From the NCBI RefSeq assembly GCF_900142565.1, contig NZ_FRBH01000003.1, positions 186,001 through 250,000 on the forward strand: 64,000 nt of DNA. Reading direction: 5' to 3'. Shown piece after piece: positions 1 to 8,654 of the stretch (positions within the stretch are counted from its first letter, which is position 1; every line of letters starts with the position of its first letter). The position numbers were made by a program, and so were the translations under genes. The stretch comes from Chishuiella changwenlii (GTDB taxonomy: Bacteria > Bacteroidota > Bacteroidia > Flavobacteriales > Weeksellaceae). A model generated the notes under the pieces. It saw only the letters and a list, made by a program, of their open reading frames with translations, made no database searches and was not told where the DNA came from.

Positions 1-1194
1 AAATTAACTTCTTCAGAGTTAGTTGGAGGAAGCCAAAATGGAGATTTTGTAATTGCTGATTTTAATAATGATGGATTACTTGATGTTGCTATTTTTGGTT
101 TAAATGGAGAAAATGAAACCGAAACAGATTACGGTGCATTTTTCAAAGTTTACACAAATCAAAATGGAAATTTAGTACAAAGTCAAGAATTATATGGAAT
201 GTTATATGGTTCTATGGTTTCTGCCGATTTTAATGCAGATGGTTTTCAGGACCTTGTTGTAACAGGTATCGGAAAAAGTGTAGAAGATGCTCCAACAACT
301 TTATATTTAGAAAATGATGGTGCAGGAAATTTTATTACACATGACTTGTTACAAGGTGTGCAGAATTTTAGCTCTGTAAAATCAATTGATAAAGGAGATA
401 TAAATAACGATGGTTATTACGATTTTGTAATGGTAGGAGAGGATGAAACAGGTTCACCATCATCAAAAGTATTTTTATACGATCCATCTACTGATACATT
501 TAATTTGGATGAAAACTCTGGTTTAGCAAATTATGTAATATCTGCTAGTTTACGATTATTCGATTATGATAACGATAACAACTTAGATTTAATTTTAGTT
601 AGTGCGGATGAAAATTATGATCCAAAAACTTCATTGTACAGAAACTTAACAACTGTAAAAAATGAAGCTCCAAATGCGCCAACAATTTTTGATACTCAAG
701 TTTCTGACGATAAAATAACTTTTTCTTGGGACGGAGCATCGGACGATAAAACACCAAATAATGCACTACAATATGAACTATCTGTAGGTTCTGCTTCAGG
801 AAAAGCAGATATCGCAAAATACGTTGTAACAACCAAAAATTGGTTTTTAAATAAAGAAAATATGCCATCAACTTTTTACTGGTCAGTAAAAGCAATAGAC
901 GCTTCAGCTGTACACTCTTTAAGTTCGGAAGAACAAGTTTATTCTAGCTTATCTACGAATGATGTTACAAAGAAAAATATTTCTATTTATCCAAATCCAA
1001 CAAGTGATGTGGTAAATATTAAAGCCAACCAATCGGTTGTAAAAGTTAATGTTTACAATTTAGCTGGACAGCAAGTATTCTCGAGAGCAGATGCATCTCA
1101 AATTAATATTCAATCATTAAATAAAGGAGTTTATTTAGTAGAAGTGATATTAAAAGACGGACAAAAAATCCAAACTAAATTAATTAAGAAATAG
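1..1194 (+). CDS. T9SS-secreted FG-GAP/VCBS repeat protein, 5' end outside window
   Basis: Reading frame 1 is open from the first base, so the gene begins upstream of the window. The visible part has four Asp/Asn-rich calcium-loop-like repeats (DFNNDGLLD, DFNADGFQD, DINNDGYYD, DYDNDNNLD) typical of FG-GAP/VCBS beta-propeller blades. A fibronectin-like stretch with W and Y residues follows. The last ~75 residues are a classic type A type IX secretion sorting domain (IYPNPTSD, VYNLAGQQV, LNKGVYLVEV, terminal KLIKK). The product is therefore exported through the outer membrane and anchored or released at the cell surface. Its substrate cannot be told from this fragment. A strong terminator follows directly. 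Confidence 0.88.
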   Translation, partial: KLTSSELVGGSQNGDFVIADFNNDGLLDVAIFGLNGENETETDYGAFFKVYTNQNGNLVQSQELYGMLYGSMVSADFNADGFQDLVVTGIGKSVEDAPTTLYLENDGAGNFITHDLLQGVQNFSSVKSIDKGDINNDGYYDFVMVGEDETGSPSSKVFLYDPSTDTFNLDENSGLANYVISASLRLFDYDNDNNLDLILVSADENYDPKTSLYRNLTTVKNEAPNAPTIFDTQVSDDKITFSWDGASDDKTPNNALQYELSVGSASGKADIAKYVVTTKNWFLNKENMPSTFYWSVKAIDASAVHSLSSEEQVYSSLSTNDVTKKNISIYPNPTSDVVNIKANQSVVKVNVYNLAGQQVFSRADASQINIQSLNKGVYLVEVILKDGQKIQTKLIKK

Positions 1195-1230
1195 AATCTC
1201 AACTCATTTACTTTAATACTTACTTTAATT

Positions 1231-1270
1231 AACACAGAAATTGTAGAATTGCAGTTTCTGTGTTTTTTTA
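1231..1270 (+). terminator. Rho-independent terminator
   Basis: Arms AACACAGAAA (1231-1240) and TTTCTGTGTT (1255-1264) pair over 10 bp, followed by a T run. It ends the T9SS-protein transcript. Confidence 0.85.
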
Positions 1271-1287
1271 TTTGCTTAATAATTGTT

Positions 1288-1295
1288 TAATTTTG
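1288..1295 (+). promoter_or_regulatory. Flavobacterial -7 box for the acid phosphatase gene
   Basis: TAATTTTG matches TAnnTTTG and ends 18 bp before the start codon. No well-spaced -33 TTG is visible. Confidence 0.5.
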
Positions 1296-1313
1296 CTCTA
1301 GAATTTATATTTT

Positions 1314-2147
1314 ATGAAACAATTACAATTGATGCTAGGAAGTGCTATCCTTTTAGGATTTACAGCATGTCAAACACCTAAAGTAGCGACAGAGCAGCAA
1401 CAAACAAAAAATAATTATCATAGTTTACAGGTTGATGGAAAAATTTATGCAGCATTTTACCAACAACGTGCAGCAGAATATCAAGCATTAAGTCAACAAG
1501 CTTACAATATTGCCAAGTTACGTTTAGATGAGGCGATAGCTAAAAAAGGAGCAAAACCTTTGGCTATTGTAACAGATATAGATGAAACATTTTTAGATAA
1601 TTCTTATTATGCTGTAGAAATGGCCAAACAAGGAAAAACTTGGTCACAAGATTCTTGGGCAAATTGGACATCTAAAGGAGTTGCAACACCATTAGCTGGT
1701 TCGTTAGATTTCTTTAACTATGCAGCAAGTAAAGGTGTGCAAATTTTTTATATTACAAATCGTTACGAAGTAGAAAGACCAGGGACATTAGCTAATTTAG
1801 AGAAGTATAAATATCCTGTGCAAAGCGCAAATAACTTAATTTTAAGAAGTAAAGAAAGTAGTAAAGAAGCTCGTCGCCAAAACGTCGCGAAAGATTACGA
1901 TATCGTTTTACTTTTAGGAGATAGTTTAACGGATTTTTCTTCTTTATTTGACAATCATAAATCAGAAAAGGAGAGAGCAGATGCTGTTGAAACTTTGAAA
2001 GCTGATTTCGGGAAACGTTTCATCGTATTACCAAATGTTGGTTATGGAGATTGGGAATCTGCCATCTTTAATTATAAATATGATTTAACGCAAGAGCAAA
2101 GAGATTCTATCTTATATGAAGCAGCAAAGGAAATGCCTGCTAAATAA
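1314..2147 (+). CDS. 5'-nucleotidase / acid phosphatase lipoprotein, e(P4) family (HAD class)
   Basis: 277-aa lipoprotein. The signal peptide ends in a lipobox (LLGFTAC, Cys ~19). The HAD nucleophile motif DIDETFLDN (~residues 89-97) and the acidic motif LLGDSLTDF (~200-208) are intact. Family members (Haemophilus e(P4), class C acid phosphatases) dephosphorylate nucleotides and other phosphomonoesters at the cell envelope, for example to release nucleosides from NMN. Length is normal for the family. The gene stands alone between a terminator upstream and a shared terminator downstream. The family is sure; the physiological substrate is inferred. Confidence 0.9.
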   Translation: MKQLQLMLGSAILLGFTACQTPKVATEQQQTKNNYHSLQVDGKIYAAFYQQRAAEYQALSQQAYNIAKLRLDEAIAKKGAKPLAIVTDIDETFLDNSYYAVEMAKQGKTWSQDSWANWTSKGVATPLAGSLDFFNYAASKGVQIFYITNRYEVERPGTLANLEKYKYPVQSANNLILRSKESSKEARRQNVAKDYDIVLLLGDSLTDFSSLFDNHKSEKERADAVETLKADFGKRFIVLPNVGYGDWESAIFNYKYDLTQEQRDSILYEAAKEMPAK

Positions 2148-2173
2148 GATGAAATAACTTCTAAAAAATATCA

Positions 2174-2217
2174 AAAATAAAACCCAACAGTAAGTGAAAT
2201 CTGTTGGGTTTTATTTT
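2174..2217. terminator. Bidirectional terminator between convergent genes
   Basis: AAAATAAAACCCAACAG and CTGTTGGGTTTTATTTT form a near-perfect 17-bp stem with A and T runs on both sides. It serves the phosphatase gene and the convergent MutS-like gene. Confidence 0.88.
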
Positions 2218-2232
2218 TTATTTGGAGTATGA

Positions 2233-4017
2233 TTAATCTATAATCTTAAACTGTTTCATCAAGAAAATAGCATTCATCATTTTTGTAGTTCCTTTTCTCA
2301 ATTTATAATCCGAATAGTAATTGTTGTTTTCATTTTTTAATTCGAAAGAATAATTAATAATATGTTCTGGGAAATCTTCTTCCATTTTAGTTAACTCTAA
2401 ATCGTGTGTCGCAATAAAACCAGTTAAATGAGTAGGAAATTTAATTAGCTTTTCTAAGAATTTTTGAGAACCAATTAACTTGTCCTCAGAGTTTGTTCCT
2501 TTTAGTATTTCATCTAAAATAATAAACTGAGGCTGATTGTTTTCTAATCGATCAATTAAGATTTTAAGTTTGTTTATTTCATTCTTAAAATAAGAATCAC
2601 CAGACGATAGATTATCTACAGTTCTAATACTTGTAAACAAATCCATTGGGCAAAATATCATTTTTTCTGCACTCACTTTTGCGCCATTCATTGCTAAAAC
2701 TAAATTACAACCCACAGTTCGTAAAAATGTACTTTTTCCAGCCATATTTGCTCCCGTAATAATTGCTATATTATTTAGTCTATTGGTTTCGAAACTATTT
2801 TTTACAGCAATGTTTTCATCTAATAATGGGTGAAAAGCATTAGAGATTTCTAATTGATTGGGTTGATTTACAATTGTTGGAAAAGTAAAATTTTGATGCA
2901 AATCATTAAAAATAGCAAATGAAACAAAAGCCTCTATTTTTGCCAATTCATCTAACCAAGGCTTGATATATGTAACGGTTTTTTGAATGTCATTTTCAAA
3001 TTGAATTGAGTAATACAAGCGCCAAAGAAAGAATGTATTAAGAATAAAACCAACAAGAGGAAAATTTGAAGCATCTAAAGTTTCTTTGCTAGCTGAAATA
3101 ACTTTTATTAATGCTGATGAAGATTGTGGTTTTTGAAAAATATGTTGCGCTTCTTTATTAATTTTTTCTTCGAAATTTTCTTGTTCGATATGCGAGAAAA
3201 CTTCGTGAAGATTTACCAATTCATCAGCTTTTAAATTGGTATAAGCAGCTACTTTTCTCAGCTTATTTTTATATATAAGATTTATTACAAAAGAGATTGC
3301 TACAGCACCAAGAATCCAATAAAAAACAATTTCTTTAGGAAAACCAATTATTGCTAAATGGATAAACGTTAGTACATTGATAACAGAAATAACAATTGGT
3401 ATATATTTTACATTTTGTTGATGGAAAACTCTATTCTCGAAAATGAAAACAGAAGCTTGATTCATGTTTAATCGTTTTGTAAAGGTTAAAAACTTAACAA
3501 TCCATTCATGTTTTTTTCCTATTTCGGAGAATGCTTTTTGTCTTTCTAAAATTTCTTCTTCATTAAGAACAAGATTAGAAAGAAAATGTTTTAGTTGTAA
3601 ACTTCCAATACGTGTTTGTGTTTTATTAAGACGATTAAATATTGAATTTCCTTCGAGAATATCTAAATCTTTGTTGTATACATTATTAAAATCTGCATTG
3701 TCTTCTGGGAAAGAATCAACCTTAGTTATTGATTTTATTTCACGAATAATTTCTAATGCCTGAGTAATATATGTTAATTGCGTACTAACTTTTGATGCTT
3801 TAACAACGAAAAATAAGAAAATAACAAACAGAATTATTGCTAAACCTAGAAATAAATTGTTGCTAGTTGTTACATAAATTAGAAATAAGATAAGGGAAAC
3901 AAAAAATAAAGAAAATCTAATGTTACTTAATTTATTTTTTTTTGATTTTAGGAGAGAAAAATCTTGATTTAATTTTTCCTCAATCGAGTTGTATTGATTC
4001 ATTCTTGTATAATTCAA
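2233..4017 (-). CDS. Membrane-anchored MutS-family ATPase
   Basis: 594 aa. The C-terminal third is the MutS ATPase (domain V): Walker A GANMAGKSTFLR at ~residue 420 and Walker B FIILDEILKGTNSEDK at ~500, followed by an ATHDLEL motif. The N-terminal half has two adjacent hydrophobic helices (~30-80) and another pair (~205-250). The mismatch-recognition and connector domains of true MutS are absent. This layout recurs in Bacteroidota as 'MutS-related protein', and its role is not established. The hydrophobic segments suggest a membrane-bound ATPase rather than a mismatch-repair enzyme. Confidence 0.85.
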   Translation of the reverse strand: MNYTRMNQYNSIEEKLNQDFSLLKSKKNKLSNIRFSLFFVSLILFLIYVTTSNNLFLGLAIILFVIFLFFVVKASKVSTQLTYITQALEIIREIKSITKVDSFPEDNADFNNVYNKDLDILEGNSIFNRLNKTQTRIGSLQLKHFLSNLVLNEEEILERQKAFSEIGKKHEWIVKFLTFTKRLNMNQASVFIFENRVFHQQNVKYIPIVISVINVLTFIHLAIIGFPKEIVFYWILGAVAISFVINLIYKNKLRKVAAYTNLKADELVNLHEVFSHIEQENFEEKINKEAQHIFQKPQSSSALIKVISASKETLDASNFPLVGFILNTFFLWRLYYSIQFENDIQKTVTYIKPWLDELAKIEAFVSFAIFNDLHQNFTFPTIVNQPNQLEISNAFHPLLDENIAVKNSFETNRLNNIAIITGANMAGKSTFLRTVGCNLVLAMNGAKVSAEKMIFCPMDLFTSIRTVDNLSSGDSYFKNEINKLKILIDRLENNQPQFIILDEILKGTNSEDKLIGSQKFLEKLIKFPTHLTGFIATHDLELTKMEEDFPEHIINYSFELKNENNNYYSDYKLRKGTTKMMNAIFLMKQFKIID

Positions 4018-4031
4018 TGTAAATGTATGAA

Positions 4032-4060
4032 AAAAAGAGCGTCTAAAAAACGCTCTTTTT
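4032..4060 (-). terminator. Terminator of the DUF2089/S12 operon
   Basis: AAAAAGAGCGT / ACGCTCTTTTT hairpin, 11-bp stem, with T run on the minus strand, about 150 bp past the hydrolase stop codon. Confidence 0.8.
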
Positions 4061-4212
4061 CTACCATATTAACTAAACCTTACGTCTTAATTTTTGAATA
4101 AAAATTAAGACAAAACCAAACTTTAAATCTCAATTTCTTTATTATAAAAAAGAAAATATATACGAAATTATGACCTAAAAATTTAATATAAATTGATCTA
4201 TATCAATGGATT

Positions 4213-5532
4213 TTAATTTTTATTGAAATTGAATGTCTTACCATTCTGAATTAAATTCATCTTGTTTCCATTTTCTTCAAAAACAATTTTTATTTTGGCT
4301 GCAGCAAATTCAAACTCTGTATTAGATGTTGCAGATAAAGGAAATGCTCTTTGCCCAGTAGCCTGTGCCATTAGATTATTATTCTCTATAAAAAACTTTA
4401 CTGTAACAGGAATTTCTACAGAAGAATAGTCGTTCGTGTATTGTTTTAAAACTTCATTAGAAACAGCAAAAGAAGTAGATTTTGTTGGAATTGAAATATT
4501 TTTTGAGTGTGTGGCATTAAATAAATTATTCTTTAAATCTGATGTAGAATATTCGTCTACATTTTTAATGAATGAATAACAGAATTCGTTATTGTCAAAG
4601 CAAAAAGAGTACGATGAAAAACCATCTATTCCTCCAGTGTGCCCAAAGCCAATAGAACTATCCGCTGTATCTTTAAATAATCCTAAGCCAGCAGTTTCGT
4701 TAATTTTTTTCATTAACTGAAGCGTACTTTCTTTTAGAATTTTTCCACTTAATAAACTATACATAAATTTATTTAGATCTGATGAAGTGGAAACAATAAA
4801 TCCAGCTCCTAAAGGAATTGACATAGAAGTTTCGGGCTGCAAAACATAATTATTATTAATGTATTGATATGATTTAGCCTCATTTTTTTGATCTAAAATT
4901 TTTCCACCAACTTTTGTGTTCTTTAAACCTAATGGTGTTGTAATATATTTTTGTAATGCGTCTTTGTAAGATTTTTTTGTAACATCTTCTATTATAAAGG
5001 ATAGTAAGATATAATTTGGATTTGAATATCCTTCTTCTGACGAAGGATCAAAATCTGATTTTAAATTATAAATCTTAGATAATAATTCTTCTTTTGTAAA
5101 ATCTGTAGATAACCAACTATCATAATCAACATCATCTGTAATATTATGAATACCACTAGTATGCTGCAATAAGTCTTTTATAGTAATCTTATCTGAATTT
5201 AAAACTTTTGGATAGAATTTAGATAATTTAGTATCTAACGATAATTTGTTTTCCTCAATTAATTTTAAGATTAATGTTGCTGTAAATGTTTTTGAAATAG
5301 AACCTATTCTAAACTTTGTTTCTGTGTTGTTGATTAAACTATTTTCGTAATCTCTGTTTCCATAACTATTCGCATATACTTCTTTTCCATTTTTGAAAAT
5401 AGAGACACTTCCTGCGCCAATTTTTTGTTGATTAAGATGTGTAAATAAACTATCTAAAGATTTTTTATTTACCTCTTGTGCAAAAGATGTTAGAGATAAC
5501 ATGCACAATGTGCTTAACATAATTTTTTTCAT
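4213..5532 (-). CDS. Serine hydrolase, beta-lactamase/DD-peptidase family S12
   Basis: 439 aa with a signal peptide (MKKIMLSTLCMLSLTSFAQ). It carries all three S12 motifs: SISK (SxxK, ~residue 78-81), YSN (~168) and HTGG (~300). The family includes class C beta-lactamases, D-alanyl-D-alanine carboxypeptidases and esterases. Which activity applies here cannot be read from sequence. The protein is probably periplasmic. The start codon overlaps the stop of the upstream membrane-protein gene by 4 bp (ATGA), so the two are translationally coupled. It is the last gene of a three-gene operon headed by a DUF2089 regulator. Confidence 0.88.
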   Translation of the reverse strand: MKKIMLSTLCMLSLTSFAQEVNKKSLDSLFTHLNQQKIGAGSVSIFKNGKEVYANSYGNRDYENSLINNTETKFRIGSISKTFTATLILKLIEENKLSLDTKLSKFYPKVLNSDKITIKDLLQHTSGIHNITDDVDYDSWLSTDFTKEELLSKIYNLKSDFDPSSEEGYSNPNYILLSFIIEDVTKKSYKDALQKYITTPLGLKNTKVGGKILDQKNEAKSYQYINNNYVLQPETSMSIPLGAGFIVSTSSDLNKFMYSLLSGKILKESTLQLMKKINETAGLGLFKDTADSSIGFGHTGGIDGFSSYSFCFDNNEFCYSFIKNVDEYSTSDLKNNLFNATHSKNISIPTKSTSFAVSNEVLKQYTNDYSSVEIPVTVKFFIENNNLMAQATGQRAFPLSATSNTEFEFAAAKIKIVFEENGNKMNLIQNGKTFNFNKN

Positions 5533-6125
5533 ATTGTTTGTGGAATTATTAGTGATAAAATTGAAGTAGAGATTATAATGAATAAAATAGCTGCTATAAA
5601 AGCAAAAACTTGAGGTAATGTTTTGAGATTGGTAACCGTTTTGAAACTGATGTATAAGTAATAAAACATTAAAGCAATGAATGCTATAGCAATAAATGCT
5701 ACAATAACAATAACTGTCATTGTAGAGGCATCTTGTAATACACTTAGGTTATTAGAGGCAACACCTTCTGTTAAATGTTCTATTTTTTTATTGATGATAG
5801 GAATAAAATCTGTTACAAAAACCATGTAATAAGCAATACGAGAAATTAAAACAACATTTACAATATCTATAATTCTTGTCCTAGAATTGATGAACTTTCC
5901 TACAGCGAAAAGAACAAGAATTGCAATAGCTATGCTTCTTGTATTTTGATATAGAATATCAATAAACTTAAAATCGATAGTTGATTTTTTAATACTCAAA
6001 AAATCTGGAAAGAATGAATGAGTAACATAAGCAATATAACAGAAAAGTAGATGCGTTATAATGCCGATAAATAGTAGAGTTTTTGCATTATAATAGGCGA
6101 GAGGATTAAGTAATTTTTTCATCAT
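5529..6125 (-). CDS. Multi-pass membrane protein, possibly Yip1-like
   Basis: 198 aa with about five hydrophobic segments (~residues 15-35, 60-80, 90-110, 135-160, 170-195) and few charged residues between them. The size and helix pattern resemble bacterial Yip1-domain proteins, but I see no diagnostic motif, so that name is tentative. It sits between a small DUF2089 regulator (108 bp upstream) and the S12 hydrolase (4-bp overlap), which suggests the hydrolase and membrane protein act together. Confidence 0.7.
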   Translation of the reverse strand: MMKKLLNPLAYYNAKTLLFIGIITHLLFCYIAYVTHSFFPDFLSIKKSTIDFKFIDILYQNTRSIAIAILVLFAVGKFINSRTRIIDIVNVVLISRIAYYMVFVTDFIPIINKKIEHLTEGVASNNLSVLQDASTMTVIVIVAFIAIAFIALMFYYLYISFKTVTNLKTLPQVFAFIAAILFIIISTSILSLIIPQTI

Positions 6126-6233
6126 TTTTTAAAGTGTTAATAGTGATTGTCAATTAATATAAGTGTCGTTATTAATTTTTGAGTGATATGAAATAAATAA
6201 AATTAAGTTTGACTTTAATTTTATTAAAACACT

Positions 6234-6509
6234 TTATTCATCTTTCATTAAATTTATTTTGCTAATTAAGTCATCAACTTTATTTCTCATTGTAGGATAA
6301 CTTACATCTAATTGTTTTGCCATATCTTTTAAGCTACCAGAACTTAGAAAAAATTGCATAATAAAATCTTGCTCTTCCGCAGATAATTTCAAGAATAAAG
6401 GGAGTTTGTAATTTCCTACAACTTGCGTTTCACAACTGTTACAGATTAATTTTTCTACAGAAAGTTCTTCTGTACAACTTGGACATAAAACAGGTAATTT
6501 TTTATTCAT
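6234..6509 (-). CDS. DUF2089-type zinc-ribbon/HTH regulator
   Basis: 91 aa. Residues 8-30 form a CPSC...CNSC zinc ribbon. Residues ~40-88 match the DUF2089 helical region (LSAEEQDFIMQFFL, then the helix-turn-helix LKDMAKQLDVSYPTMRNKVD). DUF2089 proteins are small predicted DNA-binding regulators commonly encoded beside the membrane proteins they control. As first gene of this operon it probably autoregulates it. Confidence 0.82.
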   Translation of the reverse strand: MNKKLPVLCPSCTEELSVEKLICNSCETQVVGNYKLPLFLKLSAEEQDFIMQFFLSSGSLKDMAKQLDVSYPTMRNKVDDLISKINLMKDE

Positions 6510-6590
6510 TTTTAAATAAAATTAAACTAATATTTAATAAAGTTAAAAATAATATTAATAAAAACAAGTATTGTTTAAAAATAATTATTC

Positions 6591-6619
6591 TTGTTATATA
6601 AAGTATTTGGTTAATTTTG
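6591..6619 (+). promoter_or_regulatory. Promoter of the OsmC gene (TTG-N18-TAATTTTG)
   Basis: -33 TTG (6591-6593) and -7 TAATTTTG (6612-6619) are separated by 18 bp, matching the flavobacterial consensus. The box ends 8 bp before ATG 6628, so the mRNA would be leaderless or nearly so. This excludes any start codon upstream of 6628. Confidence 0.6.
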
Positions 6620-6627
6620 AAATAAAA

Positions 6628-7095
6628 ATGGTCTTTAAACATCTTTTTAAAGTAGGATTAGATTGGAAGATGGATTCTACTAATGCTTCAAAAAAATGCA
6701 GTAGAAATCATCAATTAAGTATTGAAGGAAAACCAATTTTAGATGTTTCTGCTGCAAAAGCTTTTAAAGGAGATCCAAGTTTATATAATCCAGAAGATTT
6801 ATTATTGAGTAGTGTAACATCTTGCCATATGATGTCTTATTTATACTGTTGTACACAGCATAATATAGAAGTTGTTGCTTATACAGATAATTCTGAAGCC
6901 TTTCTTGAAGTAAATGAAGATGGAAGCGGTAAAATTGTAAAAGTTATTTTAAATCCAGTTGTTACAATTGCAGATATTAATCAATCCGAATTAGCAAAAT
7001 CGCTTCATATAAAGGCTAATCAACTTTGTTTTATAGCCAATTCTTGTAGTTTCCCAATAGAACATCATGCTACAATAAAAGGAGTTGATTTTTAA
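6628..7095 (+). CDS. OsmC/Ohr-family protein
   Basis: 155 aa. The start at 6628 (MVFKHLFKVGLDWK) is chosen over an in-frame ATG at 6571 because a promoter lies between them and homologues begin at KH-x-F/Y. Conserved OsmC features are GDPSLYNPEDLLLSSVTSCHMM (first Cys) and, near the C-terminus, a second conserved region with Cys residues (LCFIANSCSFP). OsmC/Ohr proteins are thiol-dependent peroxidases acting on organic hydroperoxides, in the cytoplasm. Codon use is normal. The gene converges with an MFS gene after only 7 bp. Confidence 0.87.
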   Translation: MVFKHLFKVGLDWKMDSTNASKKCSRNHQLSIEGKPILDVSAAKAFKGDPSLYNPEDLLLSSVTSCHMMSYLYCCTQHNIEVVAYTDNSEAFLEVNEDGSGKIVKVILNPVVTIADINQSELAKSLHIKANQLCFIANSCSFPIEHHATIKGVDF

Positions 7096-7102
7096 TCAGG
7101 AT

Positions 7103-8341
7103 TTATTCTTCAATGTAATTTAAATCTTTATCAAAACTCTCCTTTAATTGAGTGAGAGAATATATTGCAATTCCAGATAATAAAAAGATCATAACAAAAG
7201 CAGCAGTAATAATTCCGAATTGATCTACAATATATCCATATAAAATTGTAGAAGGAATTAATGCTCCACGAACAAAGTTAGGCGCTGTTGTTGCTACAGT
7301 AGCACGTAGATTTGTCCCAAATTGTTCGGCAGATATTGTAACGAAAGTTGCCCAATAACCAACACCAAGTCCCATGAAAAAAGCCAACCAAAGAAATTTA
7401 GTTTCTGTAATTCCTGTAGAACTAAGATACCACGTAGAACTAATGATGATAATAACTTGACAAATAAAAACAACTTTTTTACGAGATTTAAAAACCTGAG
7501 CAAATAAACCTGCTAAAACATCTCCCAAAGAAATACCAATGTAAGTAAACATTACACCTTTACCAGCATTTAATTCTACCTCAGCTCCAAGTGCTTTACC
7601 TATTTCTGGTGCTTGTGTAACTAAAACTCCAACCACAAACCAAATAGGTAATCCAATACACAAACAATTAAGATATCTTTTTAAACGCTCTTTATTAGAG
7701 AATAGCATGGTTACATCTCCTTTTTTAACGTTTGTATTTTCTTCTTTCTTAAAAAGACCAGACTCCAAAGATCCAAAACGTAAAAGTAATAGTAAAAGAC
7801 CCATTCCTCCACCAACAAAATAGGCAATTCGCCAATTGTATTCACTTGATACATAATACGCTAATAATGCACCCAAGACACCGATAGAAGCAACTAACAT
7901 TGTTCCATATCCACGTTTAGATTTATGCATGGTTTCCGATACAAGCGTTATTCCTGCGCCTAATTCTCCTGCTAAACCAATTCCAGCTATAAAACGAATT
8001 ATTCCGTAAGTTGTAACATCATTCACAAAACCATTGGCAATATTGGCCAAAGAATACATTAAGATAGAACCAAATAAGACTTTCATTCGTCCCATCTTAT
8101 CACCAATAATTCCCCAAATTAATCCACCAATTAATAAACCTCCCATTTGCATATTAAGAACAAATTCCCCTTTAGTTCTCATTTCATCTAATGGCACGCC
8201 AATATCATGGAAAGAAGTAATTCTTACAATCGAAAAAATAATTAAATCATAGATATCTACAAAATAGCCTAATGAAGCGATTGTAATAATGATCCATACA
8301 TTTTTATTATTATTGACTGCGGAATTGTTTTGTGTTGACAT
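7103..8341 (-). CDS. MFS transporter (metabolite:H+ symporter-like)
   Basis: 412 aa, about 12 membrane helices. The loop 2-3 signature GDKMGRMKV (~residues 81-89) and an N-terminal acidic motif (FVDIYDLIIFS) resemble the metabolite:H+ symporter and sialic-acid/aromatic-acid branches of the MFS. The substrate is not identifiable. Single gene with its own -7 box 22 bp upstream; no co-directional partner. Confidence 0.85.
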   Translation of the reverse strand: MSTQNNSAVNNNKNVWIIITIASLGYFVDIYDLIIFSIVRITSFHDIGVPLDEMRTKGEFVLNMQMGGLLIGGLIWGIIGDKMGRMKVLFGSILMYSLANIANGFVNDVTTYGIIRFIAGIGLAGELGAGITLVSETMHKSKRGYGTMLVASIGVLGALLAYYVSSEYNWRIAYFVGGGMGLLLLLLRFGSLESGLFKKEENTNVKKGDVTMLFSNKERLKRYLNCLCIGLPIWFVVGVLVTQAPEIGKALGAEVELNAGKGVMFTYIGISLGDVLAGLFAQVFKSRKKVVFICQVIIIISSTWYLSSTGITETKFLWLAFFMGLGVGYWATFVTISAEQFGTNLRATVATTAPNFVRGALIPSTILYGYIVDQFGIITAAFVMIFLLSGIAIYSLTQLKESFDKDLNYIEE

Positions 8342-8363
8342 TTCTATTACGATTAATTGCAGG

Positions 8364-8371
8364 CAAAAGTA
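8364..8371 (-). promoter_or_regulatory. -7 box of the MFS gene
   Basis: CAAAAGTA on the + strand reads TACTTTTG on the minus strand (TAnnTTTG), 22 bp from the start codon. No clear -33 element. Confidence 0.5.
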
Positions 8372-8624
8372 ATATGCGGAAAAAATTTATTTTCTAAATG
8401 AGATATAATATTTGTCAATAAAGTAAATAATTAATTGATAATTCAAAAATACGTGTGTTTTGCTATATTATGTTTAACAAATAGGAGTTGAAATTGTAAA
8501 CTGAATAGTTGAAAATGTTATCGTTTTTTTAGAACAGACTCTTTATCTAAAAAGATGTATGATTTTGCTTACAATATAACATTAAACTTGATTTTTCACA
8601 TAGGGTTAAAAAGCAAGTTTTTTT

Positions 8625-8632
8625 TATATTTG
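8625..8632 (+). promoter_or_regulatory. -7 box of the GH3 gene
   Basis: TATATTTG (TAnnTTTG), 22 bp before the start codon. Confidence 0.5.
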
Positions 8633-8654
8633 TGAAAACTACAATACAATTTAT

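Larger units (their letters stand above)
8342..8654. other. Divergent intergenic region
   Basis: 313 bp between the divergent MFS and GH3 genes. I see only the two promoter boxes listed separately and no ORF or strong hairpin. Confidence 0.6.

Noticed and set aside
3464-3763. 99-codon plus-strand frame inside the MutS-like gene
   Set aside because: Antisense shadow with no promoter or family features.
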